This document shows positions 16,805-24,335 of a DNA stretch of 64,000 bases, piece by piece. The stretch lies in the NCBI GenBank assembly GCA_951828535.1, contig OX639990.1, positions 62,001 to 126,000 on the forward strand, read 5' to 3'. The position numbers and the translations under genes were made by a program. The first letter of the stretch is position 1; the number at the start of each line of letters is the position of its first letter. Source of the stretch: an uncultured Candidatus Entotheonella sp. (GTDB taxonomy: Bacteria > Tectomicrobia > Entotheonellia > Entotheonellales > Entotheonellaceae). Below the pieces are notes generated by a model. The model was not told where the DNA came from. It did not search any database and worked only from the letters and a program-made list of their open reading frames with translations.

Positions 16805-18382
16805 TCAACTTTCGCTGGACGCGTGGTAACCCTGATCGCCGATGGCGGCATAATCGACGCCGTAGCCGGGAACGGTGTCGGCGATGTCTGCCCAAACCGC
16901 TTCGTGATTCGGGTAATTCCAGTCGGCCCCGAGCAGATTGGCCAGCCGTCTGTAGATGCGCCACGCCGGTTGGGAGGCGCCCGGCGGTGCAAAGGCGGCG
17001 TTGATGCGCTGAATCCGGCCCTGAAAATTGGTGAAGGTGCCATGACGTTCGACGTAGGCGGCTGACGGTAGCAGCACCTGCGCCGCCTCGCAGCCCGGGT
17101 GCGCCGTTGAGCCTTGTACGATCAGACCCCCCAAATTTTCCGCCAGACGCGCAAAGGTCTCCGCTCCAAAGGCCGCCTTGAGATCAACGTCAACGGCGAC
17201 CAGCACCTCGATGTTGCCGGCCTCGATGGCGGCGGCCATGTCCGCCAGGGCGTCGGGTGAAGCCGGGGCCGGCAATCCCATGTCCTGAGCGCCGCGTGTG
17301 TTGGGATTCTTGTCGGCGCGCAGCAGAAAATCGTCCTCATCACCCGGCTCGCCGGCGGTGACGACCACTTGGCATCCGGGCAGCACCTCGGCGGTCAGCC
17401 TGGCCAACAGATAGCAGTCCTCGTTGGTACCTTGCGGCGCGGCCAGCACAGCGATGGCGGCGGGGTCGCGATCGCGCAACAGGTCCGCGGCGCTCGCCAG
17501 CGCTTCTTGCATTGGGGCTGACGCCAGTTCGCCCTCGTCGTTCCGCATGGCGGCCTGCAGCAGGCGGTTTTCGTGCAGTGACTTGTATCCGAAGCGTCCG
17601 GCGTCGCACATCCAGGTGTCGTTGACTTCATCATTGCGGCGCGGTTTCAGGCGATACACCCGCCCGTCGTGGTGGTGCACGCTGGTGTTGCAACCGCGTG
17701 CGCAGCCCGGGCACACCGACGGCGTCTCCTGCAGGAACCACACGCGAATCTTGAAGCGGAAGTCCTTGCTCGTCAGGGCGCCGACGGGGCATATGTCCAC
17801 GGTGTTGCCGGCGTAGGGATTGTCCAACTGCTTGCCGGGAAAGGTGGCGATCTGGGCGGTGTCGCCGCGCTCGAAAATGCCGAGCTCGTTGGTGTGCGTC
17901 ACCTCGTCGCAGAAGCGCACGCAGCGGGTGCACAGGATACAGCGTTCGGAGTCGAAGACGACGTCAGGACCGAAATCGACCACCTTGCGGCCGTGGACCT
18001 TTTCTTCCTGGAATCGGCTCTGGTACAGGCCGTACGACATGTAGTAATCCTGCAAGCCGCACTCGCCGGCCTGGTCGCAAATGGGGCAGTCGAGCGGGTG
18101 GTTGATGAGCAGGAATTCCAGCACCCCGCGGCGGCCCTCGACGACTTTCGGCGAGTTGGTGTACACGACCATGTCGTCGGCCACCGGGGTGTTACAGCTG
18201 ATTTCGAGCTTGGGGCGGCCTTCGAGCTCGATCAGGCACATGCGGCAGTTGCCGGCGACGCTGAGCTTGGGGTGGTAGCAATAGTGGGGAATGACGATAC
18301 CGGCCTCGTGCGCCGCCTGGATAATGGTGGCGTCGTCCCGCGCGGTAATTTCCTTGCCGTCAATCGTCAGCTTTTTCGCCAT
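16805..18382 (-). CDS. nuoG: NADH-quinone oxidoreductase subunit G
   Basis: A 525-residue Fe-S subunit of the NADH-oxidising arm. Cysteine sets in order: a [2Fe-2S] site (HYCYHP, NCRMC, SCNTPV), the His-Cys3 site HPLDCPICDQAGEC, CILCTRCVRFC with CPVGAL, then CPGCARGC with WMCDAGR, which matches the off-path N7 cluster site. The molybdopterin-like C-terminal domain is short compared with about 780-900 residues in many NuoG proteins, and ends near VPGYGVDYAAIG. Catalytic NuoE and NuoF are not in the window. Strongly supported by sequence and by nuoH/nuoI neighbours. Confidence 0.93.
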   Translation of the reverse strand: MAKKLTIDGKEITARDDATIIQAAHEAGIVIPHYCYHPKLSVAGNCRMCLIELEGRPKLEISCNTPVADDMVVYTNSPKVVEGRRGVLEFLLINHPLDCPICDQAGECGLQDYYMSYGLYQSRFQEEKVHGRKVVDFGPDVVFDSERCILCTRCVRFCDEVTHTNELGIFERGDTAQIATFPGKQLDNPYAGNTVDICPVGALTSKDFRFKIRVWFLQETPSVCPGCARGCNTSVHHHDGRVYRLKPRRNDEVNDTWMCDAGRFGYKSLHENRLLQAAMRNDEGELASAPMQEALASAADLLRDRDPAAIAVLAAPQGTNEDCYLLARLTAEVLPGCQVVVTAGEPGDEDDFLLRADKNPNTRGAQDMGLPAPASPDALADMAAAIEAGNIEVLVAVDVDLKAAFGAETFARLAENLGGLIVQGSTAHPGCEAAQVLLPSAAYVERHGTFTNFQGRIQRINAAFAPPGASQPAWRIYRRLANLLGADWNYPNHEAVWADIADTVPGYGVDYAAIGDQGYHASSES

Positions 18383-18414
18383 TGTTACATCCTAGGGTAG
18401 GTCGGGTGCGGATG

Positions 18415-19497
18415 TTAGCCGCTCATGGAGGTCCACAGGCCAATCGCTCCCAGATTGACCAGGGCGATGGGGATCAGGTACTTCCAGCACATGCCCATGA
18501 GCTGGTCGACACGCAGGCGCGGCAAAGTCCAACGAATCCACATCATCACGAAGACCAGGAACAGCGTTTTCGAAAGGAACCAAAACGGACCGGCGATGAC
18601 GTCGGGCACGAATGCGATGGGGATGATGCCGGAAAATCCGCCAAGGAAGAGAATTACGACGAGGGCGCTGGCCACGAACATGTTGGCGTATTCGGCGAGG
18701 AAGAACAGGGCCCAGCGAAAGCCGCTGTACTCGGTGTGGTAGCCCGACACCAGCTCCGACTCGGCCTCTGCCAAATCGAACGGCGTGCGGTTGGTTTCTG
18801 CCAGCGCGCCGACATATAGGGCAACGGCGGCGATGAAACCGAACGGGAAGCAGCGCCAGATGAACCAGTTCCAGAAGCCACCGCTCTGCGCCAGGCTGAT
18901 CTCCACCGTGCTCAGCGACCCCGCCATCACCACGCCGGCGAGCAGCGACAAGCCGACCGGAATTTCGTAGCTCACCAACTGCGCCGCCGACCGCATGGCG
19001 CCCAGCAGCGACCATTTGTTGTTGGACGACCAACCCGCCATGATGATGCCGATGACCACCACCGTCGAGATGCCGTAGATGAACAAGACCCCAATGTTCA
19101 GGTTGGAAACAATGATATTTTGACTGAACGGCAACACGACGAAGGACATGAAGGTGGCCCCGAAAATCAGCAGCGGGGCGATTTTGAACACCGGCTTGTC
19201 GGCCATTGCCGGGATGATATCTTCCTTGAGCAACAGCTTGAGCCCGTCGGCTATGGACTGCGCCCAACCGTGCCAGCCGCCCACGCGCATTGGGCCCAGG
19301 CGGTCCTGCATGTGAGCCGACACCTTGCGCTCCAGCCAGACGAGAAACATGGTGAGGATGGAAATAACCACCAATAGGATCGCGGCAACGTGTAGCAGGG
19401 CGATGGTGTACCACGGGATCCAGGTCCAGGAAGCCGTGAAAGGCAGGACAAACTCGGCAACCGTGCGCATCAGCCACGCCACCCATTCGACAAGCAC
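18415..19497 (-). CDS. nuoH: NADH-quinone oxidoreductase subunit H
   Basis: A 360-residue integral membrane subunit with eight or so helices that forms part of the quinone chamber. Conserved stretches include [20 protein letters not shown] and [11 protein letters not shown] in the first loop, [20 protein letters not shown] and [11 protein letters not shown]. The GTG start at 19497 is preceded by AAGGAG with a 7-base spacer. It lies 44 bp after nuoA; nuoB, nuoC and nuoD, which usually separate nuoA from nuoH, are missing here. Confidence 0.94.
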   Translation of the reverse strand: MLVEWVAWLMRTVAEFVLPFTASWTWIPWYTIALLHVAAILLVVISILTMFLVWLERKVSAHMQDRLGPMRVGGWHGWAQSIADGLKLLLKEDIIPAMADKPVFKIAPLLIFGATFMSFVVLPFSQNIIVSNLNIGVLFIYGISTVVVIGIIMAGWSSNNKWSLLGAMRSAAQLVSYEIPVGLSLLAGVVMAGSLSTVEISLAQSGGFWNWFIWRCFPFGFIAAVALYVGALAETNRTPFDLAEAESELVSGYHTEYSGFRWALFFLAEYANMFVASALVVILFLGGFSGIIPIAFVPDVIAGPFWFLSKTLFLVFVMMWIRWTLPRLRVDQLMGMCWKYLIPIALVNLGAIGLWTSMSG

Positions 19498-19541
19498 ACA
19501 CTTCTCCTTACGTTACGTAATTCTCACCAGGCCGCGCGGCC

Positions 19542-19916
19542 TTACCACTGGGTTGGCTGTTTGATCCATTCCAGATCGCCCTTGCCCCAGGCGTACACCA
19601 ACCCCACCACCAGGATGGCCAAAAAGATAACCATTTCGATCAGCACGAAGGGGCCGGCGCCTTTGAGAATGACGGCCCAGGGGAATATGAACACGGTTTC
19701 GATATCAAAGATAAGGAAGATAAGGCCGATGATGTAGAAGCGGGGGTTGAAGCGCACGAAACCGGTGCCGCTGGATTCCTCGCCGCATTCGTAGGGTAGG
19801 AGTTTTTCTTCGTGCGGGTCGGCCGGGCGGATGAGACTGCTGACGAAAAGGTTCACGAGGACGAACAGGCAGCCGACGATCAGGAACCAGAAGGCGTTGT
19901 AGAAACCGTCAAACAT
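19542..19916 (-). CDS. nuoA: NADH-quinone oxidoreductase subunit A
   Basis: A 124-residue membrane subunit with three helices. The conserved loop LPYECGEESSGTGFVRFNPRFYIIGLIFLIFDIE is typical, with the cysteine near the quinone site and the FDIE motif in helix 2. First complex I gene of this partial cluster, about 120 bp downstream of the iscA-like gene and its possible terminator. Confidence 0.95.
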   Translation of the reverse strand: MFDGFYNAFWFLIVGCLFVLVNLFVSSLIRPADPHEEKLLPYECGEESSGTGFVRFNPRFYIIGLIFLIFDIETVFIFPWAVILKGAGPFVLIEMVIFLAILVVGLVYAWGKGDLEWIKQPTQW

Positions 19917-19976
19917 GGGCGGTGCTCTCCATACGGATACCGAAAGCGGGGGAGGGGCAACGTCGGATGAGTGGGC

Positions 19977-20020
19977 AAAAACGCTGAAGCCCCCAGAGCG
20001 CCGGGGCGTTCGTGGGGGCT
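19977..20020 (-). terminator. Possible Rho-independent terminator after the iscA-like gene
   Basis: On the minus strand AGCCCCC pairs with GGGGGCT (20014-20020 with 19988-19994), with additional GC pairs inside, and five T residues follow after six bases (19977-19981). The hairpin begins 16 bp after the stop codon. This would separate iscA from nuoA. The T-run is short and not immediately adjacent, so confidence is moderate. Confidence 0.45.
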
Positions 20021-20035
20021 GGTGTCAGGCGCGGG

Positions 20036-20347
20036 TTAGTGGAACGACTGTCCGCAGCCGCACGTCGTCTTGGCGTTGGGATTGGTGATTTTGAAGCCGG
20101 ATTCCATCAGGCCGTTGATGTAATCGACTTCGGCGCCGGCGAGGTACAGCGCGCTTTTCATGTCGACGAGGACTTTGATGCCGTTGCTGGTCAGCACTTT
20201 GTCGCCGGGATTCTGCTCCTCTTCGAGGCCCATCTGATATTGCAGGCCCGAGCAGCCGCCCCCAACAACCCGCATGCGCAGCGCGTATTGAGGATCGGGG
20301 GTCAATTCCTTGATCTTTTCGGCGGCGGCTTCCGTGATGGTGATCAT
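20036..20347 (-). CDS. Fe-S cluster insertion protein, IscA/ErpA family (A-type carrier)
   Basis: A 103-residue A-type carrier that delivers Fe-S clusters to apo-proteins. The three conserved cysteines are present: one in VVGGGCSGLQY and two in TTCGCGQSFH at the C-terminus. Length is standard. It stands upstream of nuoA and in the same orientation as the complex I and cysteine desulfurase genes, which fits a role in maturing them. ErpA and IscA cannot be separated on sequence alone. Confidence 0.93.
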   Translation of the reverse strand: MITITEAAAEKIKELTPDPQYALRMRVVGGGCSGLQYQMGLEEEQNPGDKVLTSNGIKVLVDMKSALYLAGAEVDYINGLMESGFKITNPNAKTTCGCGQSFH

Positions 20348-20553
20348 CTAACTTCTCCTTAACATTGCGCGAACAATGTGAAGCGGGGTTTGGTTGGTTC
20401 GCCTTGAAATCATGTATGCGGTATGAACAGTGCGCTTCGCCCGAAATTTCAAGGCAGTGTAGCACACCGGATTGGGCGAATTCAAATGGCCGCGTAGGCT
20501 CGCCCAGGCAACCCGGGCTTTCTTGCCGCAAGGGGCTGAAAACACAGTTGCGG

Positions 20554-20595
20554 CTCCCTCCCCTCTCAGCAGGAGAGGGGTGGGGTGAGGGGGAG
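20554..20595. repeat. Dispersed CCCTCTC...GAGAGGGGTGGGGTGAGGG palindrome
   Basis: CTCCCCTCTC and GAGAGGGG flank a short loop and are followed by TGGGGTGAGGGGG. A close relative lies at 30517-30557. This is a common class of intergenic palindrome. The gap 20348-20702 otherwise shows no gene. Confidence 0.6.
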
Positions 20596-20702
20596 ATCCG
20601 CAGTGAGACGCTATCAAAGCACGTGCATTCGGGCGTCGTGTTATGGTAAGAATTCAGGGTTCTACATCGTTGACACATGCACAGTCGGGGAGGCGGAAAC
20701 GG

Positions 20703-21848
20703 ATGTTGCGAAGCGTTTGGATGCTGGTGGGGACGGCAATGTTGCTGCAGGCGACCGGCTTGGCATACGCCCAGAGCGAGCCGGACAGCGTGGTGGAGCA
20801 GTACATCGCGGCGTTGTCGCGGGGTCGGTTTGCCGACGCGCGCACCCTGACGCTGGAAAGCGCCAACATGGATGGGTCGATTTTCGGCAACTGGCTATTT
20901 GGCGCGCGCGGTTCCGGGCTCCCCACGGCGACGGCGGATTTATTCCTCAGCCAGAAGTTCGTGCAGGCGTTCCGCTACACCATCACCGGTACGACGCCGG
21001 TTGGCGAGAATCAGGTATATGTGACGGCGATTCGGTCCTCGCCCGACGTGGCACACCTGTACGAATGGGCGGTGCTGCCGAAGCAAGACGCGGAGCCGTA
21101 TGAGATCATCACGGCAATCGATACCTATCTGACCACGGTGAATTTTCCCATGGAGGAGTCGCGGTTGCGGTTTACGCTCATCCGCGAAGTCAACATATGG
21201 TTGATCAGCGCGATCACGGACGCCAGATTCGGCCGTTTGCGGCGGGTTCCCGGCAGTCAGGTGGCGCGCGCACCGGTTGGTCAAGCGAGCGCCACGGCTC
21301 CGCGGCCGGGGACCGACGCGCCGCAACCGCCGCCTCAGGAACCCCTCGTCACGACAACCTCGACGGATGTCGGTCGGCTCCTGTCCGACGCCCAATTCCA
21401 CGCTACCTTGCAGGGATTCAACGATACCTTCCGCGCCCCTTCTCAGGTCCGCGCTGCGGCCGCCGAGTCGGAGCCCAAAAAGCAGCGCTTCTGGAAACGC
21501 CTGGCGCAGCGTCTGAAGCTAAAGAAACAAGCGGTCCAAGTAGTCGACGCGGGCTTGGAAAGGTATTTCCAGAACATCCGCGAGGCGATCAGCCGCTACA
21601 CGGTCGATAACAACAACGTCCCGCCGGATGAAACCTTGATCCGTGACTGGCAAAGCCTACGCCAGCTTGTCTCGCAACATGGCAGAAAGCGCCGCCAAAT
21701 CCCGGACAGCGAATCCGCGGCCGGTTTTCGGTTCGTCAACTATATCCGCGACGCCGAGGGCTACGTTCTCCAAGTCGAATTCCACTCGCCCCAGGCCGGC
21801 TTCACCCACGCCGAAATCACCCCGTATCGTGTTACCCGGACCTATTGA
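20703..21848 (+). CDS. Exported protein of unknown function
   Basis: About 381 residues. ATG at 20703 follows GGAGG, and a signal peptide is clear (MLRSVWMLVGTAMLLQATGLAYA, cleavage before QSEPD). The N-terminal third resembles small lipocalin- or NTF2-like domains that begin SVVEQYIAALSRGRFADA, a pattern seen in DUF4878-like exported proteins. A proline-rich linker near residues 200-230 leads to a basic region (KKQRFWKRLAQRLKLKKQ) and a C-terminal domain with a predicted helix. I do not recognise the family. Likely periplasmic or surface protein. Confidence 0.65.
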   Translation: MLRSVWMLVGTAMLLQATGLAYAQSEPDSVVEQYIAALSRGRFADARTLTLESANMDGSIFGNWLFGARGSGLPTATADLFLSQKFVQAFRYTITGTTPVGENQVYVTAIRSSPDVAHLYEWAVLPKQDAEPYEIITAIDTYLTTVNFPMEESRLRFTLIREVNIWLISAITDARFGRLRRVPGSQVARAPVGQASATAPRPGTDAPQPPPQEPLVTTTSTDVGRLLSDAQFHATLQGFNDTFRAPSQVRAAAAESEPKKQRFWKRLAQRLKLKKQAVQVVDAGLERYFQNIREAISRYTVDNNNVPPDETLIRDWQSLRQLVSQHGRKRRQIPDSESAAGFRFVNYIRDAEGYVLQVEFHSPQAGFTHAEITPYRVTRTY

Positions 21849-21968
21849 CCTGTTTTTCTTCCCCGAGGCTACCGTTATTCCCACGCAGGTCGGGTGCACG
21901 CGGCGTCACCCGGCCCTCGCCCTGCACGGCGCACGGCCCACCGACCCCCTGACACGAGGTTCCACCAC

Positions 21969-22157
21969 ATGACACTCTTGAGAATTCACCGCATTCTCAT
22001 CAGCAGCGGTATTGTCGTTTGCCTGTTGTTGGCCATTCGTCTCGGCTGGCGCGGCGATCACGCCAGCTGGCTAGTAATGGTGTTGCGAATCGGCGTCCCG
22101 CTGCTCGCCGCTGCTCTGCAGGCGTATTACCTGTACCTCATCCGCGGGCGTCGATAA
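21969..22157 (+). CDS. Small membrane protein
   Basis: A 62-residue protein with two hydrophobic helices (ILISSGIVVCLLLAIRLGW and VMVLRIGVPLLAAALQAYYLYL) joined by a short charged loop, ending in RGRR. The frame is open further upstream through a repeat-like stretch, so ATG 21969 is preferred. No known family is recognised. It may be cotranscribed with the exported protein upstream. Confidence 0.5.
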   Translation: MTLLRIHRILISSGIVVCLLLAIRLGWRGDHASWLVMVLRIGVPLLAAALQAYYLYLIRGRR

Positions 22158-22386
22158 CGGAACGCTACCGGGGGCTCACATTAGCCGAGAGCGACCGCGC
22201 TTCGCGACTGCAAACTGACCGGGGCCTCGGGCGATGGTCGCCTGGCTGGCGCGAGATACCGGCTATTACGACCGGGACGGCTGCTATGCCAAGGACAAAC
22301 CCGCACGTATAGCCGCGAGCGCCTGGGGCGGGTAAGGCCGCCGGAACTGACTCCTCCCGCTGTGAAAGGGTCTGATTGATTTCACG
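22158..22386. other. Spacer with no convincing gene
   Basis: A short frame at 22234-22335 (34 codons, MVAWLARDTGYYDRDGCYAKD...) has no ribosome site and no recognised family. Nothing else is visible before the hig operators. Confidence 0.3.
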
Positions 22387-22449
22387 TCCCAAATAGGGAA
22401 ATTTTGCAGTTTCCGCATCGGGACACTTGGCTTTGGTTCCCATATGGGA
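22387..22449 (+). promoter_or_regulatory. Three spaced palindromic operators upstream of higBA
   Basis: Three dyads of the form TCC(C/G)-N4/5-GGGA lie at 22387-22399 (TCCCAAATAGGGA), 22411-22423 (TTCCGCATCGGGA) and 22437-22449 (TTCCCATATGGGA). Their centres are about 25 bp apart, so they fall on nearly the same DNA face. The last ends 19 bp before the higB start. This matches autoregulation of hig operons by HigA or a HigBA complex, which is inferred. Confidence 0.65.
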
Positions 22450-22468
22450 CCATGCTATCGTACTCGTC

Positions 22469-22771
22469 ATGAGGATCATCGCGCTGGCAACCCTGAAGGC
22501 CTTCAGCGACGCGGATCCCGCCCATGCCGACGCCCGCGAGCCGGTCATGGCGTGGTACCGTCAGGTCAAGGCCGCCGACTGGGGCAGCCCCGCCCAGGTC
22601 AAGCGGGACATCCGCAGCGCCAGCATCCTCAAGGACGGCCGGGCGGTGTTCAACATCGCCGGCAACCAGTACCGCATCGTAGTGTGGATCAATTACCCCT
22701 ACCGCGTCGTCTACATCCGGTTCATCCGCAGCCACCGGGACTACGACGCCATCGATGCCCAGACGATTTGA
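22469..22771 (+). CDS. higB: HigB-family toxin (type II toxin-antitoxin)
   Basis: A 100-residue RelE/HigB-fold toxin, expected to be a ribosome-dependent mRNA endonuclease. Family pattern: N-terminal MRIIALATLKAF, AWYRQVKAADWGSPAQVKRDI, then VFNIAGNQYRIVVWINYPYRVVYIRFI..HRDYD, which is the beta-sheet core with basic and aromatic residues. The antitoxin follows after 10 bp, with toxin first as in hig operons. The longer upstream frame would run into the third operator, so ATG 22469 is used. Confidence 0.88.
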   Translation: MRIIALATLKAFSDADPAHADAREPVMAWYRQVKAADWGSPAQVKRDIRSASILKDGRAVFNIAGNQYRIVVWINYPYRVVYIRFIRSHRDYDAIDAQTI

Positions 22772-22781
22772 GGGCCGATCC

Positions 22782-23183
22782 ATGGATATCGCACCGATCA
22801 AGACCAAGCGGGACTACCAGCGGACGCTGAAGGAGATCGAGGGCCTGATGACGGCGAAGCGCAACACGCCGGAGGGCGACCGTCTTGATGTCCTGGTGAC
22901 GCTCGTCGAGGCCTGGGAAGCTAAGCACTACCCGCTCGATCTTCCCGATCCGGTCGCCGCGGTCCGTTATCACATGGAACAGAACGCGCTGGCACCCAAG
23001 GACTTGGTGCCTTACATCGGCAGCCGCAGTCGGGTCTACGAGGTTCTCAACCGCAAGCGCCCGCTGAGCCTGAAGATGATCTGGCGGCTGCACCAGGGGC
23101 TGGGCATCCCGGCGGAATCGCTCATCAAGACCGACCCGCGCACGACGGACGACGAAGCAGCAAGGCCGAGACCCCACCCATGA
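22782..23183 (+). CDS. higA: HigA-family antitoxin with helix-turn-helix
   Basis: A 133-residue antitoxin: N-terminal region binding the toxin (IKTKRDYQRTLKEIEGLM), then a helix-turn-helix (DLVPYIGSRSRVYEVLNRKRPLSLKMIWRLHQGLGIPAESLI). It should neutralise HigB and repress the operon through the upstream palindromes. Its stop overlaps the start of the SIR2-like fragment as ATGA, so a third gene was once translationally coupled to this pair. Confidence 0.9.
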   Translation: MDIAPIKTKRDYQRTLKEIEGLMTAKRNTPEGDRLDVLVTLVEAWEAKHYPLDLPDPVAAVRYHMEQNALAPKDLVPYIGSRSRVYEVLNRKRPLSLKMIWRLHQGLGIPAESLIKTDPRTTDDEAARPRPHP

Positions 23184-23374
23184 AAACCGCGATCCTGTTG
23201 GGCGCCGGTTCGTCGTTGCCGGCCGGATTTTCGTCCACCCAAAAGCTGACCGACTTGGTTTTGTCCGGTACTGGTATCGAGAAAAACTCCAGCGGTTCAT
23301 ACCAACCTGAAGGCGGCCCAGCACCGATGAAGACCGCGACCGCTTTGTCCACCAGGCGCGAAGAGAAGGCATGA
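23180..23374 (+). pseudogene. Truncated SIR2-like domain gene (N-terminal fragment)
   Basis: The first about 40 codons, MKTAILLGAGSSLPAGFSST then QKLTDLVLSG, look like the NAD-binding start of SIR2-like proteins that are widespread in defence loci (GAGxS glycine loop). The similarity ends near codon 45, and the frame closes after 64 codons while overlapping an unrelated antitoxin-like frame. A deletion joining two genes near 23310 would explain this. The assignment rests on a short motif and is tentative. Confidence 0.5.
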
Positions 23375-23598
23375 CGCTGAGCGCGTGGCTGAGGAACGCT
23401 ACCCGTCAGCGGCTCGAAGAACAACAGCGATCCGACCCCTTCAAGTCATCAGAGGACCTCGAAAGGTTCTGCCGCGGCTGCGACGCGTTGGAAGGTCCAA
23501 AGGTGGAATTGGAATGGGACGAAGACCTGGACGTCATCAACGAATCGCGTATTTCCCCTTCACCCCGACCCCTGGATCAAAGCCTGCCCCGGACTTGA
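23311..23598 (+). pseudogene. Antitoxin-like ribbon-helix-helix fragment
   Basis: In this frame STDEDRDRFVHQARREGMTL followed by SAWLRNATRQRLEEQQ resembles the DNA-binding part of small antitoxins, then an acidic tail VELEWDEDLDVINES. A stop immediately 5' (23308-23310) and the overlap with the SIR2-like fragment show that the true start is lost; ATG at 23371 is only a possible internal start. The last dozen codons lie in a dispersed repeat (23567-23612). Confidence 0.5.
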
Positions 23599-23612
23599 TC
23601 CGGGGTGCAGCG
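23567..23612. repeat. Dispersed CTGGATCAAAGCCTG...GATCCGGGGTGCAG palindrome
   Basis: Related to the other GATCCGG-type palindromes. It overlaps the end of the antitoxin-like fragment at 23311-23598. 23613-23708 holds no gene. Confidence 0.5.
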
Positions 23613-23708
23613 CAGTGTGCAAACCGAACGTCGTTTACAAACGAGCCCGGCGCTCCGTCTCCCGGAATTTCAGTCTTGTGGTTGCGGCGGCCGCTTCCAA
23701 ACCTGCTG

Positions 23709-24323
23709 TTACAACAAGAAGGAGGCGCCGCGAACAAGGTTGCGATGCCGTTCGCGGTCCAGGAGGAAGCGCATCATGAGGTGCGGGAACTGGCGGTGGG
23801 GTGCCTTGGGAAGATCGGGTTTGTCCTGGCCAAGCCGGCCCATGGTGAGGCTTCGGCAATGGGGGAGATGGGTTGAGAGGAGGTCGGCAGCGGCACGCGC
23901 GGGGCTGGCCTCGTGGGCAAGCAGGATGAAGGTCGGCAGGGTCAGGCTGGACAGATGTGTGGCGAGGGTGGAATCGAGCGGTGGAGCCTCGGCCGCCGAG
24001 CCGGGAAGGTCCACGAGGAGGAGGGCTTCGAGCGCTTCGGGACGACGGCGGGCGACCTGCAAGGCTGGCATCCAGGCGGGAACAGGGCTGGCCAGGTAGC
24101 CGCGTTCCAAATGCAGGGCGTCGAGAAGGGCGGGCAGGTATTCGGTGGTTGGTTGTGGCTGGCAAAACTCGTAAGCAATGACGTGGCAAAGCTCGCCGAA
24201 GAGGGGCATGTGGGGCAACCAGGCGGCGATGCCCTCGGGGCCGGGAAGCAGGAGAAGGGGGAAGCCGTCGCCGGCGGATTCATAGGAAATCAGGGCGCCA
24301 TCCGGGAGCTTCAGGTGTGGCAT
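23709..24323 (-). CDS. Alpha/beta-hydrolase-fold protein lacking an obvious nucleophile
   Basis: A 204-residue protein with the fold's layout: MPHLKLPDGALISYES, LLLLPGPEGIAAWLPHM (oxyanion loop), VIAYEFCQPQPTTEYL, then LLLVDLPG and PTFILLAHE. The nucleophile elbow, normally GxSxG, reads LASPVPAW, and lid segments are short. A late histidine is present in PHRQFPH. It may be an inactive relative or use a different chemistry. It is the last gene of a minus-strand operon, 12 bp after the GspE-like ATPase. Confidence 0.7.
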   Translation of the reverse strand: MPHLKLPDGALISYESAGDGFPLLLLPGPEGIAAWLPHMPLFGELCHVIAYEFCQPQPTTEYLPALLDALHLERGYLASPVPAWMPALQVARRRPEALEALLLVDLPGSAAEAPPLDSTLATHLSSLTLPTFILLAHEASPARAAADLLSTHLPHCRSLTMGRLGQDKPDLPKAPHRQFPHLMMRFLLDRERHRNLVRGASFLL

Positions 24324-24335
24324 AGGGGTTCTCGT

